From SIG452 sp045580405 (lineage in GTDB: Bacteria; Bacillota; Clostridia; UMGS1840), in NCBI GenBank assembly GCA_045580405.1, contig JAZNNT010000038.1, forward strand, positions 1-21,244: DNA of 21,244 bases. The letters run 5' to 3'. Position 1 is the stretch's first letter. Each line of letters opens with the position of its first letter. Below the pieces are notes generated by a model. It was not told the origin of the DNA. It saw only the letters and a list, made by a program, of their open reading frames with translations, and ran no database searches. Of the stretch, positions 13,172 through 20,913 are shown in pieces. The position numbers were made by a program, and so were the translations under genes.

Positions 13172-14458
13172 TTATTTAGACTCAAACTGTTTTAAATAAG
13201 TTCCCATATCCACGGTGATGCCTTTTTTACGGGCATCCTCCGCAGCAAAACAAATCAGATGACTCATACAGGATACTTTTAAATCGGAAATGGAATCAGA
13301 GGGCTGTCCTAATGCCAGATAATCATATAAATCCGCCATAATACCCATATCACCGCCACCGTGTCCGCCGGCAATGGTCTGGTCAAATCCTGCTTCAGGT
13401 TGATAAACAGAAGTGATTTCGTGCGTTTTAAAGCTATAGAAGGTGACAGACTGTTCTTCCATATCCGCACGAAGTTCCCCTTCAGTTCCCATAATAGTGG
13501 TCACTCGACCTCCTTTATTAAATCCGGACATGGTAAGAGAAGCATATTTATCTTCTCCGAACTGCATATTCACAATCTGATGGTCAACCACATCATTATC
13601 ACACTGATACACACATCTGCCATAAGGAGATGTTTTTAAAATTTCATCTAATTCATCATCAGTGGGATCGAATTTATTGGCAACGATTGCACGGAAATGC
13701 TGGACCTCAGCTGTGGGAAGACGGTATAAATCGGGAGCATAGTAATAGCAGGTGTCTTTATGAGGACATCCGTCCAGACAGCGTTTGGGAGCACCCTCCG
13801 GTTTATTCTTTTCACAAAAATAAGAGAGAGTACCCACAGACTGCACTTTGGTGCAAAGTTCCCCTACCAACCACTGCAATAAATCGGTATCATGACAGCA
13901 TTTTGCCAGAAGCATGGGAGAAGATTCGGATTCTTTTCTCCAGTTCCCTCTCACATAGCTATGGCTGATATGTACATTACCAACGCCCTCGGTATGAATC
14001 ATATTCATAATTTCGCCCATATTGCCGTCTGCAATAAATTTTTTAATTGCTTTATAAAACGGAGTATAGCGAAGCACATGACAAACCACACTTTTTACGC
14101 CGTGTTCCTCTGCCGCACGATACATTTTATAACATTCTTCAGGAGAAACAGAAATGGGTTTCTCCATCAGCAAATCATACTTCTTTTCCATCGCCAAAAG
14201 AGCAGGTGCATAGTGCATTTTATCCTGAGTGCAAATCATAGCAATATCCGCAAATTTGGGAAGTGCTAAAATTTCTTCGTAGCTTTCATAGCAGTTTTCC
14301 CGCGGCACGTTATACAAATCTCTTAAATATTCTCGTTTTTCACGGATGGGTTCTGCAATCCCAACCAACTTAAATTTTTCAGGGTTCTGCAGCAGATATT
14401 TTAAATAACTGCTGCCACGGTCTCCCCCACCAATTAAAATCAGTGATAACTGTTTCAT
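13172..14458 (-). CDS. Gfo/Idh/MocA-family oxidoreductase with a cysteine cluster
   Basis: An NAD(P)-dependent oxidoreductase, probably acting on a sugar, inositol or similar polyol; the substrate cannot be read from sequence. The Rossmann fold opens with LILIGGGDRGSSY (6-18) and the family EKP motif is at 99-101. The C-terminal alpha/beta domain carries MLLAKCCHDTDLLQWLVG (182-199), a dehydrogenase-typical HDxD segment. Unusual within the family is a cluster C215, C227, C231, C237 inserted in the C-terminal domain, which could bind a metal. Length is 428 residues. It starts at the ATG at 14458, 35 nt after the QueG-like gene, and sits inside an otherwise housekeeping run. It could be a sugar dehydrogenase without link to its neighbours. 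Confidence 0.88.
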   Translation of the reverse strand: MKQLSLILIGGGDRGSSYLKYLLQNPEKFKLVGIAEPIREKREYLRDLYNVPRENCYESYEEILALPKFADIAMICTQDKMHYAPALLAMEKKYDLLMEKPISVSPEECYKMYRAAEEHGVKSVVCHVLRYTPFYKAIKKFIADGNMGEIMNMIHTEGVGNVHISHSYVRGNWRKESESSPMLLAKCCHDTDLLQWLVGELCTKVQSVGTLSYFCEKNKPEGAPKRCLDGCPHKDTCYYYAPDLYRLPTAEVQHFRAIVANKFDPTDDELDEILKTSPYGRCVYQCDNDVVDHQIVNMQFGEDKYASLTMSGFNKGGRVTTIMGTEGELRADMEEQSVTFYSFKTHEITSVYQPEAGFDQTIAGGHGGGDMGIMADLYDYLALGQPSDSISDLKVSCMSHLICFAAEDARKKGITVDMGTYLKQFESK

Positions 14459-14493
14459 AAACCTCTTCTTGTTTCCTTTCTGCGAGTAATTTC

Positions 14494-15165
14494 CTAATTA
14501 TGATGCGCTTTAAAATGTTCCATGCACTGTTTCATACAGATTCCGCAGACAGACCCCCGTCCGATATGCATAAACTGTTTTTTCATATAATCGGAACAAG
14601 CTTTACGATCCAAAAGGGACAAATCGGGGGCGTCCCAACTGAATTTTTTACCATACAATGCTTGTGCAGGGCAACTTTTTACACAACGATTACATCCGTC
14701 GCACAAGTCTTCCGACAGCGGCTCTCCCGTAGCTAAAGGCAAATTGGTGAACACTGTTCCAAGCCGAATGGCAGGACCGTATTGTTTGTGTAAAAACAAA
14801 GCATTTTTTCCAATTGTTCCAAGCCCTGCATAAACGGCTGCCTTTTTGTGAGAATATTCACCCGCATAGGTATTATGCCCGTTTACAGTCTGGGAAGCAG
14901 GAATGGGAAAGTATAACCCTCCCTGCTCTTCAATTTTCTGTCCACACAACAAACCTAATCGGTCAATCAAAGCGTTGACCGTTTTATAGTGATTAAAATA
15001 GGTGTAAGTGGGAGCTGTGTCAATTTGAGAAATTACAAAATCAGAGAGCTTTACCACAATGGAAACAGCATATTCCAAAGAATCATAAGACACTTTAGCA
15101 ATGCCAACATCCGTTGCACCGTTTTCCAACAAATATGATTTTAAATCTTGGGTAAACTGTTCCAT
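14494..15165 (-). CDS. Short QueG-like double [4Fe-4S] protein
   Basis: It resembles the epoxyqueuosine reductase QueG, which makes queuosine in tRNA, but is much shorter (223 residues against more than 300), lacks the C-terminal extension, and probably has another role. Two cluster-binding regions are visible: CDGCNRCVKSCP (C155, C158, C161, C165) and CGICMKQC (C207, C210, C214), with C190 as a likely partner. A central AAVYAGLGTIGKNALFLHKQYGP-type stretch (from 109) is typical of the COG1600 group. Start: ATG at 15165, preceded by GAGGA; a start at 15186 lacks a ribosome binding site. It overlaps the end of yraN closely, so translation is probably coupled. Confidence 0.82.
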   Translation of the reverse strand: MEQFTQDLKSYLLENGATDVGIAKVSYDSLEYAVSIVVKLSDFVISQIDTAPTYTYFNHYKTVNALIDRLGLLCGQKIEEQGGLYFPIPASQTVNGHNTYAGEYSHKKAAVYAGLGTIGKNALFLHKQYGPAIRLGTVFTNLPLATGEPLSEDLCDGCNRCVKSCPAQALYGKKFSWDAPDLSLLDRKACSDYMKKQFMHIGRGSVCGICMKQCMEHFKAHHN

Positions 15166-15172
15166 AATTTCC

Positions 15173-15541
15173 TCATTGCAACACATTTTTTAAATGATTG
15201 ATTTTCGCAAGTTTGAAAAGACCGTGATTTGTAAGACGAACCTCAATCACGTCAAACCGACATTCACAGTCTCCGCCATGACGTGATAAAAAATACTGAG
15301 CACTTTTTAACATATGCTGTTGCTTATAATAAGAGACTGCTTCCGCAGGAACACCGTATTCCTCCGAGGTTCTGGTTTTCACTTCCACAAACACAAGACA
15401 ATCTTTTTCTTTGGCAATAATATCAAGTTCCCCTGCCCTGGTTCGGTAATTGGTTTCTAAAATCTGATATCCTCGCCGTCTGAGATATTTTTTTGCTTTC
15501 CTCTCGCCCAGCTTTCCGATTGCCTGACGGTATTTTTCCAT
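15173..15541 (-). CDS. yraN: YraN/UPF0102 family endonuclease-like protein
   Basis: A 122-residue protein with the restriction-endonuclease-like fold of the UPF0102 family. The catalytic-type motif is present: GELDIIA (37-43) and VFVEVKTR (50-57), giving the D-x(n)-E-x-K arrangement. The N-terminal GKLGERKAKKYLRRRGYQIL is also typical. Its cellular role is not firmly established. It commonly neighbours rnhB, as here, with the start at 15541 only 1 nt after the rnhB stop and GGAG in the end of rnhB as ribosome binding site. Confidence 0.92.
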   Translation of the reverse strand: MEKYRQAIGKLGERKAKKYLRRRGYQILETNYRTRAGELDIIAKEKDCLVFVEVKTRTSEEYGVPAEAVSYYKQQHMLKSAQYFLSRHGGDCECRFDVIEVRLTNHGLFKLAKINHLKNVLQ

Positions 15542-15542
15542 A

Positions 15543-16151
15543 CTACTTCTCCAGAATTTTTTTTAGAAATGTTTTTCTGTGAATCGGTGTAATGCCATAT
15601 TGCTGGATGGCTTCGTAATGAGCTTTGGTGCCGTAGCCTTTATGCTTTAAAAAACCGTATTCGGGATACATTTTATCGTATTCCACCATCAAACGGTCTC
15701 GGGTAACCTTGGCTAAAATGGATGCACAGGCAATGGAATATGACTTGGCATCTCCTTTTATCACCATCTGATTAGGCGTGGTAATTCCTTTGTTGCGGTT
15801 ACCGTCTATCAAAGCAAAGTCTGCTTTGGGAGAAAGTCCGTTGATAGCTTTTTCCATTGCTTTTAATGTGGCATTTAAAATATTGATTCGATCTATTTCT
15901 TCGTTATCAATCAGGCAAACATGATAAGCGATTGCCTCTTTGATAATTTCATCATAAAGAATTTCCCGTTTTTTTTCGGTAAGCTTTTTGGAATCATTCA
16001 CACCTTCAATACAGGAACCTTTTGGCATAATCACCGCAGCTGCAGCAACCGGTCCGCAAAGGGGACCTCTGCCTGCTTCGTCAACACCACAAATGTATTG
16101 GTAGTCTTTTCCGCCTCCAATGAGTTCTAAATCATCAATAAATTTGCTCAT
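15543..16151 (-). CDS. rnhB: Ribonuclease HII
   Basis: It cuts the RNA strand of RNA-DNA hybrids and removes single misincorporated ribonucleotides. The 202 residues show the RNase HII signature YICGVDEAGRGPLCGPV (19-35) with acidic residues D24 and E25, VNDSKKL (51-57), ALIDGN (113-118, D116) and SYSIACASILAKVTRDRLM (137-155). The ATG overlaps the TGA of rbgA (ATGA), with GGAGGA just upstream, so translation is coupled. Nothing is missing or unusual. Confidence 0.96.
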   Translation of the reverse strand: MSKFIDDLELIGGGKDYQYICGVDEAGRGPLCGPVAAAAVIMPKGSCIEGVNDSKKLTEKKREILYDEIIKEAIAYHVCLIDNEEIDRINILNATLKAMEKAINGLSPKADFALIDGNRNKGITTPNQMVIKGDAKSYSIACASILAKVTRDRLMVEYDKMYPEYGFLKHKGYGTKAHYEAIQQYGITPIHRKTFLKKILEK

Positions 16152-16999
16152 AATTCCTCCGGAGTTTCCAAGCTGATGTTACCAAAGCGACCGTTTTTAA
16201 AATCGTCTAATACTGCATTGGCACAACGCTCATAGTCGGGATCGTTTTTACTGAAAATGTAGCCTCGTTTATAAGCAATTTTATCGTAAACCGTCAGTTT
16301 ATCATCATCTGATTCCAAGGTGATTTTATAACGCTCCGCCAATGCTTTGGCATGGTTACAAAGCAGATAATCAATCAGATACACGCCCAATTCTTCCACA
16401 TCCAGAATCTGACTTTTGATGGCTCCGGTGAACGCAAGATGCAACGAAACCTTTTCATCACCAAGTTTCGGCCATAAAATCCCGGGCGTATCCATCAATT
16501 CAATTTCATTCGATACTTTTACCCACTGTTTATGCACGGTAACACCCGGACGGTCTTCAGTTTTTAAACGTTTATTGTTTGCCATACGATTAATAAACGA
16601 AGATTTGCCGGAATTGGGAATGCCGACTACCATAATACGAATCGGTTTAAAAATACCTTTTTCACGGTTTCGGGAAAGCTTTTCCTTTAATAATTCTTTC
16701 AAATCAGAGGAAATCCGTTTCAATCCTTCTCCGGTTTCGCAGTTGACCTTCAATGCTAAAATGCCTTGCTCACGATAATAAGACACCCAGCTCTCTGTCA
16801 CAGTATCGTCTGCCATATCAGATTTATTTAGCAGTACAATCTTGGGTTTGTTTTGGCATAATTCATCTATATCGGGATTTTTGGAAGAAATGGGGATTCT
16901 TGCATCCAACACCTCTACCACGGCATCCACTAATTTTAAATCCTCGGAAATTAAGCGTTTTGTTTTCGCCATATGTCCGGGATACCAGTTGATATTCAT
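16148..16999 (-). CDS. rbgA: Ribosome biogenesis GTPase RbgA (YlqF)
   Basis: A circularly permuted GTPase needed for late assembly of the 50S ribosomal subunit. The permuted motif order is visible: NKSD (G4, 58-61) comes before GIPNSGKSS (G1, 126-134), then PGVT (G2, 151-154) and DTPG (G3, 170-173). The N-terminus NINWYPGHMAKTKR is diagnostic. Length is 283 residues, normal. Start: ATG at 16999 with GGGAGGA about 5 nt upstream. It lies 29 nt after lepB, in a lepB-rbgA-rnhB order common in Bacillota. Confidence 0.96.
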   Translation of the reverse strand: MNINWYPGHMAKTKRLISEDLKLVDAVVEVLDARIPISSKNPDIDELCQNKPKIVLLNKSDMADDTVTESWVSYYREQGILALKVNCETGEGLKRISSDLKELLKEKLSRNREKGIFKPIRIMVVGIPNSGKSSFINRMANNKRLKTEDRPGVTVHKQWVKVSNEIELMDTPGILWPKLGDEKVSLHLAFTGAIKSQILDVEELGVYLIDYLLCNHAKALAERYKITLESDDDKLTVYDKIAYKRGYIFSKNDPDYERCANAVLDDFKNGRFGNISLETPEEL

Positions 17000-17028
17000 A
17001 GAAATCCTCCCGATTTTTTTAGTTGATT

Positions 17029-17754
17029 TTAATATAACAAACCGAAACTGCTAAGGGGCCAGAATCTGAAAATAGCCTTTCCGATAATATCCTTATGATT
17101 CACCATGCCAACCGTTGCTTCATAGCGACTGTCCACACTGTGATTACGGTTATCACCCAAAACATATACATGTCCTTCCGGGACCGTCATCGGATATTCC
17201 TCGGTGGCATAGGATCTGGGGTCAATTCTGATATAATCGGCGATATAGTCTTCTTCTTGCACTTTACCGTCTACATACACGTCATAATACTTGGAATTAT
17301 CCTCCGGGTCAATATTCATTTTAAAATCGATTGTCTGCCCGCCAACCGCAATGATACGTTTGATATAAGGCTTGTTATCACCTTTTGGGTTTAACACAAT
17401 GATATCTCCGTTGGATGGCGTGTAACCTAAATGATACACCACCAACATATCCTTATCCTGCAAAGTAGGTTCCATAGAGGGTCCGCTCACCTGAACAGTT
17501 CTACCAACAAAGGTGGTTAACAAAAACACCACCAAAAGAGCAACACCCAAACATTCAATCCACTCCAGAAGTTCTCTCTGCCATGTTTTTTTCTTTTTTT
17601 CTTTTTTCTTTGTTTTTTTGGTATCAGCATCTATTTCAACTTCAGAAGGAAGACTCTCTGCTGCGTTGTCTGCACTCTCCATAGCTGCGGGAACTACATC
17701 GTTTTCTCCTGCTAAAACATCCTGTGTGTTTTGATTTTCTGCTTCATGATTCAT
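17029..17754 (-). CDS. lepB: Type I signal peptidase
   Basis: It removes signal peptides from exported proteins at the outer face of the membrane. The catalytic serine is in SGPSMEPTL (S93) and the general-base lysine in YIKRIIAVGG (K132); GDNRNHSVDSR (200-210) is the third conserved box. A single membrane segment lies at about 66-84. The cytoplasmic N-terminal part is unusually long, about 60 residues: an acidic, low-complexity stretch and then a Lys-rich run (46-57) just before the membrane. Start: ATG at 17754 with AAAGGA 10 nt upstream. It is the first gene after a strong promoter. Confidence 0.96.
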   Translation of the reverse strand: MNHEAENQNTQDVLAGENDVVPAAMESADNAAESLPSEVEIDADTKKTKKKEKKKKTWQRELLEWIECLGVALLVVFLLTTFVGRTVQVSGPSMEPTLQDKDMLVVYHLGYTPSNGDIIVLNPKGDNKPYIKRIIAVGGQTIDFKMNIDPEDNSKYYDVYVDGKVQEEDYIADYIRIDPRSYATEEYPMTVPEGHVYVLGDNRNHSVDSRYEATVGMVNHKDIIGKAIFRFWPLSSFGLLY

Positions 17755-17807
17755 ATCCGAAACATCCTTTCTAAATTAACAAAAATGATACAATCTTTCG
17801 CCTATTT

Positions 17808-17836
17808 ATTTTATCAAATGATACCTTGAATGTCAA
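17808..17836 (-). promoter_or_regulatory. Sigma-A promoter of the lepB-rbgA-rnhB run
   Basis: TTGACA (17836-17831) and TAAAAT (17813-17808) on the minus strand with a 17-base spacer. The predicted start near 17801 leaves a leader of about 47 nt before lepB. The next gene gaps down to qmcA are all below 45 nt without terminators, so this promoter may serve the whole run to 11741. Confidence 0.8.
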
Positions 17837-17875
17837 CTGATTTCAAATATTTTTACGATTTTATTGTATTTGTTA

Positions 17876-17904
17876 TTGACTATTTTGGCAATTTATTGTA
17901 AAAT
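17876..17904 (+). promoter_or_regulatory. Sigma-A promoter of the citrate synthase gene
   Basis: TTGACT (17876-17881) and TAAAAT (17899-17904) on the plus strand are 17 bases apart. Transcription would start near 17911, giving a leader of about 77 nt. It diverges from the lepB promoter, the two -35 boxes being about 40 bp apart. Confidence 0.75.
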
Positions 17905-17931
17905 AAACTGTAAGACTATATTTTTAAGACA

Positions 17932-17951
17932 AGGCATGTGCCTCTTTTTTT
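17932..17951 (+). promoter_or_regulatory. Short hairpin with T-run in the citrate synthase leader, possible attenuator
   Basis: AGGCATGTGCCT (17932-17943) can fold into a 4-bp stem with a 4-nt loop and is followed by a run of seven T (17945-17951). It lies between the promoter and the ribosome binding site AAAGGAG (17972-17978). The stem is very short, so strong termination is unlikely without help. Confidence 0.25.
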
Positions 17952-17987
17952 GATGGCTCCACCCCCTGTTGAAAGGAGAAAAAGAAC

Positions 17988-19340
17988 ATGAAAGAACCTC
18001 ATTTGCCACAGGAATATATTGAACATTTATCCGATAAGGTAAAAGAATTTTCCCAAATCGACACTTCTCTTTACGGAAAATATGATGTAAAGAGAGGTCT
18101 TCGTAATGCCAACGGAACCGGTGTTTTGGTTGGTCTGACCACCGTTGGTAACGTTAGCAGTTATATTATTGAAAATGACGAAAAAATTGCAATCCCGGGT
18201 AAACTTTCATACCGCGGTATTGAAATCCGTGATATCATTGCAGGTTTAAAAGGGAAACGAATGGGCTTTGAAGAAGTCATTTTCCTGCTCCTGTTTTCCA
18301 AATTGCCCAACAAAGAAGAATTTGAAACTTTCTGTGAGAACATTGCAGCATATCGGGAACTCCCCTTCGGTTTTGCTGAAGACATGATTTTAAAAGCACC
18401 CAGTAAAGATATTATGAACAAGCTTGCCCGCGGTGTATTGGCTCTGTATTCTTACGATGAATCTCCTGATGATACCAGCATCCCCAATGTAATCCGTCAA
18501 ATTATTGCATTAATAGCCAGACTGAGCACCATTGCAGCGTACGGTTATCAGGCAAAAAGACATTATTACGACGGAAAAAGCTTGGTAATTCATCACTGTA
18601 AAGATGAATACTCCATTGCTGAGAACTTTTTGCGTTTAATCAGAACCAGCAGAAAATTCACTCCTCTGGAAGCTGAAATTCTCGATCTGATGTTAATTTT
18701 GCATGCTGAACACGGCGGCGGTAACAACTCCACCTTCACAACCCATGTTGTAACCTCTTCCGGTACGGATGTATACTCTGCGATTGCAGCAGCAATCGGC
18801 TCTTTAAAAGGTCCTCGTCACGGTGGTGCAAACATCAAAGTGGTTGAAATGATGGAAGACTTGTGCAAAAATGTTCAGAACTGGGAAGACGATGAACAAA
18901 TTATGGCATATCTTTCCAAAGTTTTAGACAAACAGGCTTACGATAAAAGTGGCTTAATCTATGGTATGGGACACGCTGTTTACACCATCTCAGACCCCCG
19001 TGCAGAGCTGCTTCGTGAAAAAGCAAGAGAACTTGCAGAGGAAAAAGGAGCTATGGATCAGTTCAAGGTCTATGAGGCTGTGGAACGGTTAGCTCCCATT
19101 GTGATTAACAGAAAAACCAGTAAAGATATCTGTGCCAACGTTGATTTATATTCCGGTTTTGTATATCAGATGCTGAACATTCCAAAAGAACTCTTTACCC
19201 CCTTATTTGCCATTTCCAGAATCGCAGGCTGGGGCGCACACATTTTGGAAGAAATTTCAATGAACAAAAAAATTATGCGTCCTGCCTACAAATGTATCTC
19301 TCAAGATATCAAATATGTTCCCATGGAAGACAGATCATAA
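17988..19340 (+). CDS. gltA: Citrate synthase
   Basis: It condenses oxaloacetate and acetyl-CoA to citrate; in an anaerobe this usually supplies 2-oxoglutarate for glutamate. The catalytic residues align with the pig enzyme: H242 in HAEHGGGNNS (equivalent to H274), H278 in GPRHGGAN (H320) and D386 in NVDLYSG (D375), with the oxaloacetate-binding GMGHAVY at 326-332. SYRGIEIRDI (74-83) is a further family signature. The 450 residues include an N-terminal extension of about 40. Start: ATG at 17988 with AAAGGAG 10 nt upstream. It is alone, with no other TCA-cycle gene in the window. 2-Methylcitrate synthase is a possible alternative, of some interest because propionyl-CoA is made by the nearby pathway, but no prp genes accompany it. 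Confidence 0.93.
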   Translation: MKEPHLPQEYIEHLSDKVKEFSQIDTSLYGKYDVKRGLRNANGTGVLVGLTTVGNVSSYIIENDEKIAIPGKLSYRGIEIRDIIAGLKGKRMGFEEVIFLLLFSKLPNKEEFETFCENIAAYRELPFGFAEDMILKAPSKDIMNKLARGVLALYSYDESPDDTSIPNVIRQIIALIARLSTIAAYGYQAKRHYYDGKSLVIHHCKDEYSIAENFLRLIRTSRKFTPLEAEILDLMLILHAEHGGGNNSTFTTHVVTSSGTDVYSAIAAAIGSLKGPRHGGANIKVVEMMEDLCKNVQNWEDDEQIMAYLSKVLDKQAYDKSGLIYGMGHAVYTISDPRAELLREKARELAEEKGAMDQFKVYEAVERLAPIVINRKTSKDICANVDLYSGFVYQMLNIPKELFTPLFAISRIAGWGAHILEEISMNKKIMRPAYKCISQDIKYVPMEDRS

Positions 19341-19367
19341 TGAATGTTGGTTAAAGACAGAAAGGAA

Positions 19368-19384
19368 CTGTGAAGTATTCACAG
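19368..19384 (+). promoter_or_regulatory. Hairpin in the translation start region of the MurJ-like gene
   Basis: CTGTGAAGTATTCACAG is a perfect 7-bp stem with a 3-nt loop. It sits between a first Shine-Dalgarno-like AAAGGA (19361-19366) and the ATG at 19394, and its last base is the first base next to the AGGG-type binding site (19383-19386), which it may partly mask. Confidence 0.35.
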
Positions 19385-19393
19385 GGTGTTAAC

Positions 19394-20869
19394 ATGAATT
19401 TGAGTTTCTCCTATATTTTAATGGTGACCGGTATCCTTGTTGCGAAAGCTATGGGCTATTTCAGAGAAATGTTTTTGGGCAACAACTTTGGAACCGGAAT
19501 CGCTATGGATATTTATGCACAGGTATTTTCTGTTGCCAGTGTTATTTTTACGGCACTGGGAGTGGCTCTGTCTACTTTCGTCATTAAAAGCATTAACAAC
19601 AAACTATTAAAAGATGATAATGAAGAACGGGAATTTGTGGGCTTTTTCTTTAAAAAAGCGCTACTCTACTCTCTATCCGGAACCGGAGTACTCTATCTGT
19701 TATCGTACCCTGCCACAAAGTTACTGCTTCCCGGTTTAGAAGGAAACGATTTTCAAATTGCTCTCCGATTATTCTGGATTATGCTCCCTTCTCTTAGCTT
19801 TATTGTACTGACTTACACAGCTATGGGGTTATTGCAAAACAAAAATAAATTTTTCATTACCTCCATTGTAAGTCTTCCCTTTAATATCCTTATTATTGGC
19901 AGTATGCTTTTAGGTGTAACAGATATCTACGTTTTAGGAATTGTTACCACATTGGGTTGGGCTGCTCATTTTCTGTTTCTGCTCCCTTCCCTAAAAAAAG
20001 AAGGCTACAAATTTTGGAGTAACACAAACCAGTCGGACAAGCTCCGTTCAGTAAAGCCTATGGAAATTTTGTTTATCCTGATTTCCAATATGGTGTTTCA
20101 GTTTTTATTTATTATTGACAAATCCTTCGCCAGTGTGAATGAAGGGTTCCCCTCCGCAATTCATTATTCCAGCAACTTATTCACCACTGTCTCCAGTATT
20201 TTTCTGGTGGCAATGTCCGCAGTATTTTTCCCATCTCTAACCAAAGCAATGAAAGATAACGATACCGAGAAAACCAACAGTTTAATCAGGTATTCCCTAA
20301 CCTTTTTATTTGCAATCTTCATTCCCTTTCTAATCATTGTGGGAATTTATCACAGGGATATCATCACATTACTATACCAAAGAGGAAAATTCACGGTAGA
20401 ATCAGTCAACTTAGTTGCTCCTGCATTCTTGCTGTATTCTCTTTGTGTATGTGCGTTTATGACGCAGGAGCTTTTATTTAAGATATTTTACGCAAAAGGA
20501 AAATACGCAATAACTGTTCTTTCCGCCATAGGTATTTTAACTGCAAACATTATCTGTGATTATTTCCTCCAAGGTTCTTTCTACGGAATTGTAGGATCAA
20601 CTGCCGGCGTTTGCATTGTGTTTTCAGTGATAATGTTCATTTTGCTCATCAAAGAAAATCCCGGCTTTATTGATAAAGGATTTTTAAAAAATCTCGCAAT
20701 TATTGTTGCTTCATCTTTCGTATTTGTTGTAACGCATATTGTGTTCCAATACACCATTGGTTACTCCGGAAAAATTATGTTTGTAGTTCCCATTCTGATT
20801 GGTGCAATCATTTACCTTGGCATACTTTTTGCAACAAAAATTTTAAAGCAACTGCTCAGCTCCAAATAA
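19394..20869 (+). CDS. murJ: MurJ-like lipid flippase (MOP superfamily)
   Basis: A polytopic membrane protein of 491 residues with roughly 12-14 hydrophobic segments, most likely flipping lipid II or another polyprenyl-linked intermediate across the membrane. The N-terminus GILVAKAMGYFREMFLGNNFGTGIAMDIYAQVF region follows the MurJ pattern (R-x-L-G-x-x-R-E near the first helix, then A-x-D). Charged residues in the first and central helices, including an FIIDKSFAS segment, fit the family. It might instead export another polysaccharide. Start: ATG at 19394, 8 nt after AGGG; a GTG at 19370 sits too close to AAAGGA. It follows citrate synthase by 53 nt and no terminator intervenes, so the two may be co-transcribed. 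Confidence 0.75.
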   Translation: MNLSFSYILMVTGILVAKAMGYFREMFLGNNFGTGIAMDIYAQVFSVASVIFTALGVALSTFVIKSINNKLLKDDNEEREFVGFFFKKALLYSLSGTGVLYLLSYPATKLLLPGLEGNDFQIALRLFWIMLPSLSFIVLTYTAMGLLQNKNKFFITSIVSLPFNILIIGSMLLGVTDIYVLGIVTTLGWAAHFLFLLPSLKKEGYKFWSNTNQSDKLRSVKPMEILFILISNMVFQFLFIIDKSFASVNEGFPSAIHYSSNLFTTVSSIFLVAMSAVFFPSLTKAMKDNDTEKTNSLIRYSLTFLFAIFIPFLIIVGIYHRDIITLLYQRGKFTVESVNLVAPAFLLYSLCVCAFMTQELLFKIFYAKGKYAITVLSAIGILTANIICDYFLQGSFYGIVGSTAGVCIVFSVIMFILLIKENPGFIDKGFLKNLAIIVASSFVFVVTHIVFQYTIGYSGKIMFVVPILIGAIIYLGILFATKILKQLLSSK

Positions 20870-20913
20870 AAATTAATTTTATATATCTTACGCAAAAGAA
20901 AGGATTCAAAACT

